NCBI GenBank assembly: GCA_003313425.1
Contig: NHZP01000061.1
Location: 1 to 64,000 of the forward strand
Source of the DNA: Pseudopyrenochaeta lycopersici
Taxonomy: Eukaryota; Ascomycota; Dothideomycetes; Pleosporales; Pseudopyrenochaetaceae
Direction: 5' to 3'
DNA: 64,000 nucleotides
The translations under genes were made by a program, and so were the position numbers. Shown piece by piece: positions 1 through 10,873 of this stretch. Positions within the stretch are counted from its first letter, which is position 1, and each line of letters opens with the position of its first letter. Under the pieces are notes generated by a model. It did not search any database and was not told where the DNA came from. It saw only the letters and a list, made by a program, of their open reading frames with translations.

Positions 1-672
1 CGCTGCCACCGACCTAGCAACAGACACGAAGTGCAACACTTTCCAACTGTGCATCCACAAAGGGCACCACTAGAGAAATGCCCATTCTCTACAGCGCGGA
101 ACACCGCCTCCACTTCATCCGCCCTAGCAGCATCAGCTGCAATCATAGTAACGAGTGGCAGTACCTGCCGCACAAACACATTGAGCATATCGACAGACAG
201 CTCCGCAAACGCAACGAAGCTCCGCAGTTGATCGTATTCTCCCACAACATCGACCTTCCAGACGAGACGCGCCCGAGACGCACCATCCAAATCGCCAGAA
301 CCCTCATAGCGATCTAAGCAGCTACAGTCTTTAAGCCTACCACAAGACATGGGAGGCTGCCGCTCTCCTTGGTGAACCACCAGACCCGTTCCCCGTTCGC
401 CTGCACGTGACACGTAAGAGAAATATCGTGTTCTACCAACACTACATCAACATCAGTTACTCTGAGTTTCAACCAACTCCACGGAGAAACACAACAGGGT
501 ACCCACTGTGAGAGTATTCTTCAATAATCCCTAACTCGTCTTCAGTCCCTGCAAACGGGTCCCCCTTGCAACCCTCTTCGAGGGCGTCCATAACAAAAGA
601 CGTATACTCCGCTACACTTGGCCGGTCCACAGGCCTCCTAACGATATAAAACTCTCCGGGATGCAACTCCAT
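1..672 (-). pseudogene. Type A family gene, truncated by window edge, with frameshift
   Basis: Same gene as at 4556-5379. Exon 1 (ATG at 672, donor after 507) is intact, and exon 2 starts at 441 and runs off the left edge. One C is missing from a C-run near 361, shifting the frame inside the segment that encodes the TKESG motif. The defect is a homopolymer indel at a contig edge and is absent from the clean copy, so a read error is as likely as a true mutation. Confidence 0.6.
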
Positions 673-798
673 CGCCCTGAACAACGCGTTCAAAAGAGAA
701 AAGAGACGAAACTACACATAATAGAGAAACACTCCGTGAGCGGGAGAGAGCCTTCCCCTCTTATATGTCGATGTCCATGCTGTCTCTGCCAAGAGCAC

Positions 799-1260
799 CT
801 AGTCCCTAGCAGGCAATGTGGTGCCCCGTCCCTGCGTCTACGTTCATAGACCAATCAGATAAGAACTCTGATAGAGTGTGGGGCCAAGGGTGTCTCCCAC
901 GTGCAACCCAGCGTCATCTGACTCACACGGTCCGTGCTGCGTGTTGCTTACAGGGGGCAGCGCCTCTAGCCTACAAGTAGTCTAACCCTTCGGTACTCGT
1001 TCCACTCGCGGGCCCTGCTTAGGGTAAAGCCGTCGTGGTCCCGAGCGCAAGGCTCTCGACCACTTGACAACTTTCTAGTGAAAGGAATCATATATAGGCT
1101 GCGCCTCACTAGAAATGTTGACTGTGGCTGGAGTGTGACCTCCCGCCCACCCACTTCTGGGTGAGCACCATGTACCCCAAAACGACGCCTAAATCGCGCA
1201 CAGGGGCAATTGACAACTTTTTTTTTGCGCCACACTGTGTCGGACTTAGCCAAATTTATT
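799..1260 (+). repeat. Junction block 1 (core 1068-1096)
   Basis: Hairpin chain from CTAG-TCC-CTAG (799-809) to a T-tract near 1220. Apical stems: CCTAC/GTAGtC near 970, C-CTTCG-G, GAGC-GCAAG-GCTC. Core arm GGC-TGC-GCC. Leader is the second class, with CACCCA-CTTC-TGGGTG and a repeat of TTGACAACTTT before the T-tract. Confidence 0.8.
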
Positions 1261-1412
1261 CGAAATTTTATGAACCGCATAACGTACCAATGTCGCCGCA
1301 GTACATATATTACCAAAGAAATATAAGACTACCAAAATACTTGCCTTGTCTACGTCAAAAACAGCCCGCACTTCACCATCACAGCTATACGCTGAAGGTG
1401 TCGCATCATACA

Positions 1413-2237
1413 TTAACACCATAACGCACCATGGACATACCTGCACGATAACCAATCTACCCGCGATGGAAACACCAACCCAACAGCATCGCTAAATCCA
1501 TTAAACCATCTATGCGATGGGAGCGGAAATGCACCGCCAAATACATCAAGACGTGCAAACCCACGCTGCCACCGACCTAGCAACAGACACGAAGTGCAAC
1601 ACTTTCCAACTGTGCATCCACAAAGGGCACCACTAGAGAAATGCCCATTCTCTACAGCGCGGAACACCGCCTCCACTTCATCCGCCCTAGCAGCATCAGC
1701 TGCAATCATAGTAACGAGTGGCAGTACCTGCCGCACAAACACATTGAGCATATCGACAGACAGCTCCGCAAACGCAACGAAGCTCCGCAGTTGATCGTAT
1801 TCTCCCACAACATCGACCTTCCAGACGAGACGCGCCCGAGACGCACCATCCAAATCGCCAGAACCCTCATAGCGATCTAAGCAGCTACAGTCTTTAAGCC
1901 TACCACAAGACATGGGAGGCTGCCCGCTCTCCTTGGTGAACCACCAGACCCGTTCCCCGTTCGCCTGCACGTGACACGTAAGAGAAATATCGTGTTCTAC
2001 CAACACTACATCAACATCAGTTACTCTGAGTTTCAACCAACTCCACGGAGAAACACAACAGGGTACCCACTGTGAGAGTATTCTTCAATAATCCCTAACT
2101 CGTCTTCAGTCCCTGCAAACGGGTCCCCCTTGCAACCCTCTTCGAGGGCGTCCATAACAAAAGACGTATACTCCCGCTACACTTGGCCGGTCCACAGGCC
2201 TCCTAACGATATAAAACTCTCCGGGATGCAACTCCAT
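1413..2237 (-). CDS. Type A family gene, copy with exon-1 frameshift
   Basis: Exon 2 (2005-1413) is intact and appears identical to the clean copy at 4556-5379. Exon 1 (2237-2071) has an extra C in a C-run near 2170, which breaks the frame between the ATG and the splice donor. The indel is in a homopolymer near the window edge, so it may be a sequencing error. The upstream structured block differs from that of the other type A copies and resembles the one before core 40548, with the switch near the shared ATAGACCAAT. Confidence 0.65.
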
Positions 2238-2362
2238 CGCCCTGAACAACGCGTTCAAAGAGAAAAGAGACGAAAACTACACATAATAGAGAACACTCCG
2301 TGAGCGGGGAGAGAGCCTTCCCCTCTTATATGTCGATGTCCATGCTGTCTCTGCAAGAGCAC

Positions 2363-2783
2363 CTAGTCCCTAGCAGGCAATGTGGTGCCCCGTCCCTGCG
2401 TCTACGTTCATAGACCAATTAGATCAAAGATCTTGTGAGGCACAGCAACGTCAGATGACTCACGCTCCACGTGATGCCGTGCTTACCAGGGCTTTTACCT
2501 CTAAACTACAAGTAGTTTAACCCTTCGGTATTCGTTCCACTCATAGGCAAAGCTTAGCGTAAAGTGTCAGGGGTCAAGGAGCGCAAGGCTCCTGACCACT
2601 TGACAACTTTCTAGTGAAAGGAATCATATATAGGCTTTTCGCCACACTAGAAAGTTGAGGGAGGGTCTGTGCGCACAATCCGCGCCACACCCAGGTGACT
2701 CTGCATGGCCTCCAGCCACTGTGAAATCGGACTTAGCCAATTTTTTTTTGAAATGGTGTTCCATTTTAAGGGTTCACGCCCTT
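2363..2783 (+). repeat. Junction block 2 (core 2604-2632)
   Basis: Starts with CTAG-TCC-CTAG (2363-2373). Apical stems TAAACTAC-aa-GTAGTTTA, C-CTTCG-G and GGAGC-GCAAG-GCTCC. Core arm GGC-TTTTC-GCC. Ends with a T-tract near 2745 and an AAGGG/CCCTT hairpin (2768-2783). Confidence 0.8.
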
Positions 2784-3051
2784 ACTAACCAAGCTCCGCA
2801 ACAACGAGAAGTCATTGTTTTAATGGCCCTACCATGACCAAATCAGCAACATTTTCTAATACCAAAAATCCTCCGCACAAAATAAACTACGCATACTTAC
2901 AATACCACATGAAAACTACGTATCAAACTACTCTCGCATGCAACCATTAGCATAGAATCTAAAATACAAAGTATTTCATCCTAACGCACCAATACTATGA
3001 TCACTCCTTCCGATGTACACTCCACGTACCACAGCGACGGACTACATTGAC

Positions 3052-3855
3052 CTACTCGGGGCATGGCTCACAAGTCAACCAGTTCCTTCCCGATGGTTGT
3101 ACTACACCAACAGCGTCACTGACCCCAGTGAACCACTCAAGCTTTCCAAACGGCCATACACCCGAAAATCTATTCAGCCAAAGAAAACCTTGCCACGAAT
3201 GCGATCCTAACGCACAAGGCCTACAAATTCCATCTAGCATGCAGCCGCAGCCAGCACCTTTAGGAAAAACCCCTAAAGAGAATGCATCAAACCATCCCTC
3301 GACAGCTAACGCATCTGCAGTCTGACCATCTGACAGCACAAAAAGAGGTAAAATGCGCTGCACAACCACCTCCAGTGCCTTCGAAGACAGCTGAGCAAAC
3401 AGAACGTAGCTCCGCACCCCGCCATCGTGAACTCCATCCACCTTGAGGACCAAGAGTGCCTCCTGGGTCCAACCATGGCAATCCAACTTCTCATAGTCTC
3501 CCAGACAACCTAAATGGACCTCCGTCTCACACTGCCGCGGAGGCTGCCCGCTTTCTTTGGTCACCCACCAAGATTGTCTCCCCGACAATGGCACATGGAC
3601 AGTTAGCGACACTCCACGCTCTACAAGCTCTATGACGCTGTCAGTTGGGCATCGGCCAACCTGCCTTCTAAGAGAGGCAGAAAGAAGACGTATTCACTGA
3701 CTGTGCACGTGATCCCTCACCACTTGCCGCTCCGCCTCTGTCCCTACAGACACTGGACAGGGCCTCCCTTCCTGTAGCACATCTACAATAGACGGGAGGC
3801 TGTTCTTGGTATCGGCCTCCACCATAATAACCTCTTGCCCAGTACGCGACTCCAT
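3052..3855 (-). CDS. Type B TKESG-family protein (spliced)
   Basis: Exon 1 is 3855-3702 (ATG in the MES context) and exon 2 is 3629-3052. The 72-nt intron runs from GTCAGT to ATAG and joins at phase 1, giving 243 residues. Visible motifs are WWVTKESG, QCETEVHLGC, CGC followed by CRPC, WFTGVSDAVG and WLTC. A TATA box lies at 3907-3914, with an AACAG/CTGTT inverted repeat between it and the ATG. A donor-like GTAAGT sits 150 bp past the stop (2895-2900). Function is unknown. The Cys/His pattern suggests a metal-binding fold. Confidence 0.78.
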
Positions 3856-3943
3856 CGCACTATGCTTTAAAAAATTCACTCCGTAAAAACAGCTCCACTG
3901 TTCTTGTTATATACCTCTCTGTCTTGCGCGCCGCCAAGAGAAC

Positions 3944-4404
3944 CTAGTCCCTAGCAGGCAATGTGGTGCCCCGTCCCTGCGTCTACGTTCATAGACCAAT
4001 CAGATAAGAACTCTGATAGAGTGTGGGGCCAAGGGTGTCTCCCACGTGCAACCCAGCGTCATCTGACTCACACGGTCCGTGCTGCGTGTTGCTTACAGGG
4101 GGCAGCGCCTCTAGCCTACAAGTAGTCTAACCCTTCGGTACTCGTTCCACTCGCGGGCCCTGCTTAGGGTAAAGCCGTCGTGGTCCCGAGCGCAAGGCTC
4201 TCGACCACTTGACAACTTTCTAGTGAAAGGAATCATATATAGGCTGCGCCTCACTAGAAATGTTGACTGTGGCTGGAGTGTGACCTCCCGCCCACCCACT
4301 TCTGGGTGAGCACCATGTACCCCAAAACGACGCTAAATCGCGCACAGGGCAATTGACAACTTTTTTTTGCGCCACACTGTGTCGGACTTAGCCAAATTTA
4401 TTCG
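3944..4404 (+). repeat. Junction block 3 (core 4213-4241)
   Basis: Very like block 1 over its whole length, although the gene to its left differs. This is direct evidence that blocks and genes recombine separately. Core arm GGC-TGC-GCC; second-class leader with T-tract near 4362-4369. Confidence 0.8.
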
Positions 4405-4555
4405 AAAATTTTATGAACCGCATAACGTACCAATGTCGCCGCAGTACATATATTACCAAAGAAATATAAGACTACCAAAATACTTGCCTTGTCTACGTCA
4501 AAAACAGCCCGCACTTCACCATCACAGCTATACGCTGAAGGTGTCGCATCATACA

Positions 4556-5379
4556 TTAACACCATAACGCACCATGGACATACCTGCACGATAACCAATC
4601 TACCCGCGATGGAAACACCAACCCAACAGCATCGCTAAATCCATTAAACCATCTATGCGATGGGAGCGGAAATGCACCGCCAAATACATCAAGACGTGCA
4701 AACCCACGCTGCCACCGACCTAGCAACAGACACGAAGTGCAACACTTTCCAACTGTGCATCCACAAAGGGCACCACTAGAGAAATGCCCATTCTCTACAG
4801 CGCGGAACACCGCCTCCACTTCATCCGCCCTAGCAGCATCAGCTGCAATCATAGTAACGAGTGGCAGTACCTGCCGCACAAACACATTGAGCATATCGAC
4901 AGACAGCTCCGCAAACGCAACGAAGCTCCGCAGTTGATCGTATTCTCCCACAACATCGACCTTCCAGACGAGACGCGCCCGAGACGCACCATCCAAATCG
5001 CCAGAACCCTCATAGCGATCTAAGCAGCTACAGTCTTTAAGCCTACCACAAGACATGGGAGGCTGCCCGCTCTCCTTGGTGAACCACCAGACCCGTTCCC
5101 CGTTCGCCTGCACGTGACACGTAAGAGAAATATCGTGTTCTACCAACACTACATCAACATCAGTTACTCTGAGTTTCAACCAACTCCACGGAGAAACACA
5201 ACAGGGTACCCACTGTGAGAGTATTCTTCAATAATCCCTAACTCGTCTTCAGTCCCTGCAAACGGGTCCCCCTTGCAACCCTCTTCGAGGGCGTCCATAA
5301 CAAAAGACGTATACTCCGCTACACTTGGCCGGTCCACAGGCCTCCTAACGATATAAAACTCTCCGGGATGCAACTCCAT
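4556..5379 (-). CDS. Type A TKESG-family protein, clean copy (reference for the family)
   Basis: Exon 1 is 5379-5214 and exon 2 is 5148-4556, encoding 252 residues. The 65-nt intron has donor A|GTGGGT and acceptor GATGTAG|TG with a CTGAT branch-like site. The start is the first true ATG (MELHPG). An earlier in-frame TTG was discounted because relatives also begin ME(S/L). The family layout is visible: a variable first exon of about 50 residues; a strand-like stretch (LVEHDISLTCHV) leading to WWFTKESGQPP; LVWKVD; a helical VAFAELSVDMLNVFVRQVLP; then CGCT followed by CTSC, WFNGFSDAVG and WLSC. The Cys pairs suggest zinc binding. I recognise no named domain. The TATA box is at 5468-5474. A strong donor-like CAG|GTATGT lies right after WLSCR, so a further 3' exon is possible. 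Confidence 0.8.
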
Positions 5380-5505
5380 CGCCCTGAACAACGCGTTCAA
5401 AAGAGAAAAGAGACGAAACTACACATAATAGAGAACACTCCGTGAGCGGGGAGAGAGCCTTCCCCTCTTATATGTCGATGTCCATGCTGTCTCTGCCAAG
5501 AGCAC

Positions 5506-5976
5506 CTAGTCCCTAGCAGGCAATGTGGTGCCCCGTCCCTGCGTCTACGTTCATAGACCAATCAGATAAGAACTCTGATAGAGTGTGGGGCCAAGGGTGT
5601 CTCCCACGTGCAACCCAGCGTCATCTGACTCACACGGTCCGTGCTGCGTGTTGCTTACAGGGGGCAGCGCCTCTAGCCTACAAGTAGTCTAACCCTTCGG
5701 TACTCGTTCCACTCGCGGGCCCTGCTTAGGGTAAAGCCGTCGTGGTCCCGAGCGCAAGGCTCTCGACCACTTGACAACTTTCTAGTGAAAGGAATCATAT
5801 ATACACAAGAAAGTTGACAGAATGGGCCCGTGCCCATCACAACCCATGTCTGCGCTCCCCGCGCCACAGCTAACGTGACCCTGCGTGACTGTCAGCCACA
5901 CACAAAATCGACTTAGCCAATTTTTTTTTTCTGAAAAATGATGTTCAATGTTCCATCCCAGGGCGCCCACACCCTT
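5506..5976 (+). repeat. Junction block 4 (core 5775-5803), short-arm form
   Basis: Upstream hairpins match block 1. After the core the GGC/GCC arm is missing and ACACAAGAAAGTTG follows directly. Only block 33 shares this exact form, and both precede units with apparent plus-strand coding. T-tract near 5921-5930; terminal AGGG/CCCT hairpin 5959-5976. Confidence 0.8.
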
Positions 5977-6609
5977 ACTGACTGAGCTCCGCAATAATAA
6001 CTTCTCGTTATACTGGCTAACCTTCAAAAATCTATACGATATAGTTACTATAGAGTAACACCATATACTATGACTTTATCTTAAAGGAAAATAAAAGACA
6101 TAAAATACCTATAAAAAAAAATCCTTCTTGGTTACACCACAAAATACGATCCTCTTAGTTCCACAGAACATCTTAACAAAACGTAGTACACTACACCACG
6201 CTTACTAGCTTTACTACCATTCTCTTTATTAGCATCCACCATCTAAACATAGGGAAGTCTACAACAAAACGCAGTAGAAGGGTAAACAAACCACACTACG
6301 CGCAGAAACAATTATTGTTTTTCTTGCCCTGCAAACACACTACTGTAGGTGAAAGGTACGCAAATCATAGATTGTACAGATAGAGAGACACCCTCGTCTA
6401 CCGCATCAGCGACCGACAAGCTACACAGGGAGAGACCACCGGGGTACGGCTCCGCGACATCGCCTAACGGTATAGCAACTTATCCTATAACGCCTCCTAC
6501 GATGGCCTACGCCCACCACGCTGCATGCACGGGGTGTGCACGAGGCAGCTCCCGCACGTAAACATGTCTCCACAGTTGCCTCCAGCACCGCATAATAAGT
6601 ACCTCCGCT
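5977..6609. other. AT-rich spacer and non-coding left half of unit 5775
   Basis: About 630 bp with no convincing gene. The first 350 bases are AT-rich with short homopolymers. From 6350 the composition becomes GC-richer and short open frames appear on both strands without a start codon, probably the 5' remains of the plus-strand sequence that follows. Confidence 0.5.
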
Positions 6610-7115
6610 ATGCACCACACGGCCTACCGGACCACAGCGCGAACGAAGAGACGTCCTACGCAGGGCCAAAGGGCTAGGGCCATGGCCAAAATCGAAATGA
6701 CCAATGCTGCCACAGCTAGCACAGGCACCAACCCTCCGTCCATCGCCTACGTCTCTGCAGATGTCTTCTACAACAAAGACCCTTAACACAAGTGCGTACA
6801 ACGCATCCGCGATCCCGCTACACGACCCTATGTCTTCCGCCCAGTGCTACGAATAGAAGACCACTTACGTGAACAACGTTGGGAGGCACCGCCTTCAGCA
6901 AGATACCTCAACCCCTCCCTGGGAAAACCACCGGTTTATCAATGGGCATCTACCCACAAAACAGTACTGTTACGTTCCTCTTCAACGCTGAGGCGTACGA
7001 CAAGACGTTCCACGAAAGGAGCAGCTACTCCAAAACAAAAATGATCATACCATCCGTGGGCGGAGGCAGATCTCTTATAACCATCCTGTCTTCGCCAAGA
7101 CACACTAGTCCCTAG
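6610..7115 (+). pseudogene. Broken plus-strand gene, possibly structural-protein-like
   Basis: An ATG at 6610 opens a 58-codon frame (to 6786). It starts with a basic Arg/Lys-rich arm (TARTKRRPTQGQRARA) and continues into a Thr/Ala-rich stretch ending YVSADVFYNKDP. Protein-like sequence then continues in a second frame (about 6787-6860, with a stop) and a third (about 6879-7060, containing PLPGKTTGLSMGIYPQNSTV). A basic arm followed by a Thr/Pro/Gly-rich, strand-like body resembles small-virus capsid proteins, but this is impression only. A minus-strand frame (6801-6421, with ACASCG) is the main alternative. The unit keeps normal length and both cores. Confidence 0.35.
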
Positions 7116-7546
7116 TTAGCAGAGGGCTGCTCACTCCCCGTGTCTATCGCCATAGACCAATCAGACTGACGTTCTGAAAAAGAGTGGGCAAAGAAGCGTC
7201 ATCTGACCCGCACAGTCCGTGCTCTGCTTTGCTTACAGGGGGCAGAGGCCCTACACTCTAAAGAGTCTACCGCTTCGCTACTCCTTCCAGTCGTTGGCCC
7301 TGCTTACATGTAAAGTGTCAGGGGTCAAGGAGCACGGGGCTCCTCGACCACTTGACAACTTTCTAGTGAAAGGAATCATATATAGCACTCGAAAGTTGTC
7401 GGAGGGGGCCCGTGCCCCAACATGACCCATGTCTGCGCTCCCCGCGCCACAGCTAACGTGACCCTGCGTGACTGTCAGCCACAGGGAAATTGGACTTAGC
7501 CAATTTTTCTGCAGATTCGATGTTCCATCTGAAGGGCTCCCACCCT
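7105..7546 (+). repeat. Junction block 5 (core 7356-7384), short-arm form
   Basis: CTAG hairpin 7105-7115. Apical stems ACTCT-aa-AGAGT, G-CTTCG-C and GGAGC-ACGGG-GCTCC. Post-core GCACTCGAAAGTTG keeps the outer stem but lacks the GGC/GCC arm. GGGGC-CCGT-GCCCC leader hairpin. Terminal hairpin 7532-7546. Confidence 0.8.
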
Positions 7547-7793
7547 CGATGACTAAGCTCGGCGTCACAAACCCTCTATTATTCTACTCCTATAAAATAT
7601 ACTCAGTATACATTGCTCTACCCAACTCCTATTTTTTTCAGTTTGAAAGAAAAGAAAACTAAAAACATAATGCATACAAGTACTTACTTTTAATTCGTAA
7701 CCCACTGTTTAGAATAACTCTACAACAGCAACCTTACCAAAAGAACTACACTTAACGTCATAACTGTACTCTCTTGCATAACAAGAGTACAGA

Positions 7794-8588
7794 CTACAAC
7801 CTAGAGCGTCCGCAACTAAGCCAAGGGAGATTAGAAGGCTTTACAACACCGGCTCCGTCACTGAGCCCAGTAAACCACCTATTCTCTCCGCCTAAACGTA
7901 TCCCACTAAACGTATCACAACGAGTAAAACGTGGCTGCCCTTCATACAGCAGTCCACAGTCATCACACTCCATAGTCCAGGTGCACCCGCATCCAACGCT
8001 ACTGGAAAATCGCCCTTGATCAAGTGCGTCAAAGAGCGTATCGACCTCCTCCGCCTGCACGAGGTCTCCACGCCGTGTATGAAGATGGCACAGCAAACTG
8101 CGCGCCAACACATCCAATGTCTCTACTGACAGCTCTGCAAAGACAACCATACTACGTACAGTAAAGTCCCTCAACAAACTCACCTTCCAGATGAGAAGTG
8201 CCTGCCTAGGAACACTACGTGCACACAGTTCCTTATAAGCGTTTAAACACCCCGTGTGCTGTTCCTCCACACACTGGGTAGGAAGGCATCCGCTCTCCTT
8301 GGTGATCCACCAAGATACAACCCCATTGAACTTCACATCACACGTGACCGACGCGCCGCACTCCGCCAACGCTACTACTCTGTCAGTTGGGGGACCTCCC
8401 CCTAACTAGAAGAAAGGAAGTATCCACTTACTGTGAATGTGCCTCCGCACCCACTCCATGTGATTGTCAGATGGTGACAATACACGAACAGTAGCCCCTT
8501 CAACAAGGCTGTCCAGCCAACTTCGTACGTGGACACCCAGTACACCAACGTCCATAACCGCGTTACTGCCTCCAGCGTGTGACTCCAT
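7794..8588 (-). CDS. Type C TKESG-family protein (copy 1 of 5)
   Basis: Exon 1 is 8588-8432 and exon 2 is 8371-7794; together they encode 244 residues. The 60-nt intron has donor A|GTAAGT, branch-like AACTGAC and acceptor AGTAG|CG. Motifs are WWITKESG, QCVEEQHTGC, CGCT followed by CDDC, WFTGLSDGAG and WLSC. The TATA box is at 8648-8658 with an AACAGA/TCTGTT inverted repeat beside it. This is the most amplified unit in the window: its full 1582-bp copies begin at cores 7356, 34233, 37383, 56296 and 57878. A donor-like AAA|GTAAGT lies at 7682-7687, about 110 bp past the stop. Confidence 0.8.
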
Positions 8589-8690
8589 CACAGTATCGTA
8601 AAAGAAGTGTTCTATAAAAACACACTCCGTAGCAACAGATTCTCTGTTATTATATATAGGCATATCCATCCTGTTCTTTGCCAAGACACG

Positions 8691-9119
8691 CTAGTCCCTA
8701 GAGAGCAGCGGACTGCCTAGTCCCTACGTCCATATTCATAGACCAATCAAATGATTGATTGATAAAAAGAGTGGCAACCCATGGTCATCTGACTCACATA
8801 TCCATGTCATGCTTTGCTTACCGGGGTCTCTTGCCCTAAACCCCAGGTGGTTTAACGCTTCGCTGTTCCCTCCAGTCACGGCCAGAGCTTAGAGTAAAGC
8901 CGTCGTGGTCCCGAGCGCAAGGCTCCTGACCACTTGACAACTTTCTAGTGAAAGGAATCATATATAGGCGGAACGCCACACTAGAAAGTTGAGGGAGGGT
9001 CTGTGCGCTCTCCGCGCCACAGCTAACGTGACTCTGCATCGCCCTCCAGCCACAGCAAAATCGGACTTACGCATTTTTTTTTGCAGATGGTGTTCCATCC
9101 CAAGGGCGCCCACACCCTT
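8691..9119 (+). repeat. Junction block 6 (core 8938-8966)
   Basis: CTAG hairpin 8691-8701. Apical TAAACC-ccaggt-GGTTTA and G-CTTCG-C. ACAT-atcc-ATGT replaces the usual GCAC/GTGC hairpin. Core arm GGCG-GAA-CGCC. T-tract near 9074; terminal hairpin 9102-9119. Confidence 0.8.
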
Positions 9120-9367
9120 CCTGACCAAGCTCCGCACCTCAAATTCTTAGTGCTTAACAACGCACTACCATTACAATATTCGTACTATTTTCTAACAGAA
9201 AAAAAAACTAGAGTACTATACATACTCACAACATAACATAAATAATAGTCATAGTCAACTTCTGCTGTAAAACAAAAAGTGTTCCATCTTAAGGTACGGC
9301 GTTTTCCACGCACATATACTACTCCGTACCCATACGTAAAGACAAAGAACACCCAACACAACTGTCC

Positions 9368-10155
9368 TTACAAGCAGCAAGTCAACCAGTCTTCTCCTGA
9401 CGGCTGTATAATGCCTACTGCATCGCTGAGTCCACCAAACCAACCGCTCCATTCTTCCGGATAAATACCCATAAATTGTTCAACAGACTGAAATCGGGCA
9501 AACGCCCACTGTGCCGATGCGCAAGGCTCACATATAATGTCCAAAGTGCACGCGCAATCCACGACACTACCGTAGTGCCCAATGAACAATGCATCAAACA
9601 ATGCTTCCACAGCTGACGCGTCCGCCATACGACAACCCGGTGATAGTACCACAAGCGGTAGAATGCGCTGCACCAACACATCCAGTGCCTCTAAGCAGAG
9701 CTGCGCAAACGCAACATGGCTCCGCACCTCCCCATCCGGGTGGAGTGCATCCACCTTAAAAACCAAGAGTGACTGTCTTGCGCGCCCCCATGCACAAAGT
9801 TCCTTGTGATGCTTTAAACACTCCGTATGTTTCTGAGAAACGCACTGCGGAGGAGGCTTCCCGCTCTCTTTGGTAATCCACCAAATCCGTCTACCCGAAA
9901 ACTCCACATGAAACGTGAGAGAAACACCACGTTCCATAAATACTACGTTCATGTCAGATGGCTCCCCGACTGACATCTACAACGAGAGAAAGAGAAACAC
10001 TTACTGGGCACGTGATCTCTCACGGATTGCCACTCTATGGGTGTCGAGACATACACCATGCAGGAAGTCCCTTCCTCTAACGCTTCTACAACAGAGAATA
10101 AATCTGTTGCACAACTAGCCTCCGCGTAAAAAACCTCTCCAGATTGCGATTCCAT
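9368..10155 (-). CDS. Type D TKESG-family protein (spliced)
   Basis: Exon 1 is 10155-10005 (MESQSGE) and exon 2 is 9942-9368; 241 residues. The 62-nt intron has a GTAAGT donor and a CGTAG acceptor at the family position. Motifs are WWITKESG, QCVSQKHTEC, CACT followed by CEPC, WFGGLSDAVG and WLTC. TATA box at 10242-10249. A donor-like GTGAGT lies at 9234-9239, about 130 bp past the stop. Confidence 0.78.
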
Positions 10156-10278
10156 CTTAAACGAACGAAAAAAAAAACCCGTAATGTTCAGTCCCTTCAG
10201 AACATGCAGCACCTCCATACAAACAGATCCTCTGTTGTGTCTTATATATCCCTCTACATTGGTGTATACCAAGAGTTA

Positions 10279-10718
10279 CTAGTCCCTAGAGAGCAACCAA
10301 GTGCACATTCCATGCCTCTACGTCCATAGGCCAATCAGAAAGCTGATTGAAAAAAGAGTGGGCAAGCAGCGATCATCTGACCCGCACCGTCCGTGCTCTG
10401 CTCTGCTTAGTAAGTGCAGCGCCCTAAACTACTCGTAGTTTAACGCTCCGCTGCCTAGTCCCTAGGCGTGCCCTGCTTAACGGTAAAGTGTCCGTAGTCA
10501 GGAGCACAAGGCTCCCGACCACTTGACAACTTTCTAGTGAAAGGAATCATATATAGCACAAGAAAGTTGAGAGAATGGGCCCGTGCCCAAAAACGACCCA
10601 TGTCTGCGCTCCCCGCGCCACAGCTAACGTGACCCTGCGTGACTGTCAGCCACACACAAAATGGACTTACGCATTTTTTCTTCAGATTTGATGTTCCATC
10701 CTAAGGGTTCACACCCTT
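10279..10718 (+). repeat. Junction block 7 (core 10527-10555), short-arm form
   Basis: CTAG hairpin 10279-10289. TAAACTAC-tc-GTAGTTTA. A perfect CCTAG-tcc-CTAGG stem-loop replaces the usual following element. GGAGC-ACAAG-GCTCC. Post-core GCACAAGAAAGTTG. T-tract near 10674; terminal hairpin 10703-10718. Confidence 0.8.
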
Positions 10719-10873
10719 ACTATATACCATAGTACATAACCACCATCCATACCTGAAAACAAAAATTAGCTACCGCCAACTACTACCACAAATTAATTGT
10801 TTCATGTAGAGTCTGTCCGACAGAAATCGTGCACCTATCATGCTTGACAATAATAGTCCATACTAAACAATAC

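Noticed and set aside
1068..1110. tRNA-like or tRNA gene at the core
   Set aside because: No cloverleaf, anticodon arm or complete A and B boxes could be drawn around the core.
6421..6801. Minus-strand ORF of 126 codons in unit 5775
   Set aside because: More than 270 bases from the TATA box with no linking exon found, and no family motif. The plus-strand fragments look more protein-like, although this remains open.
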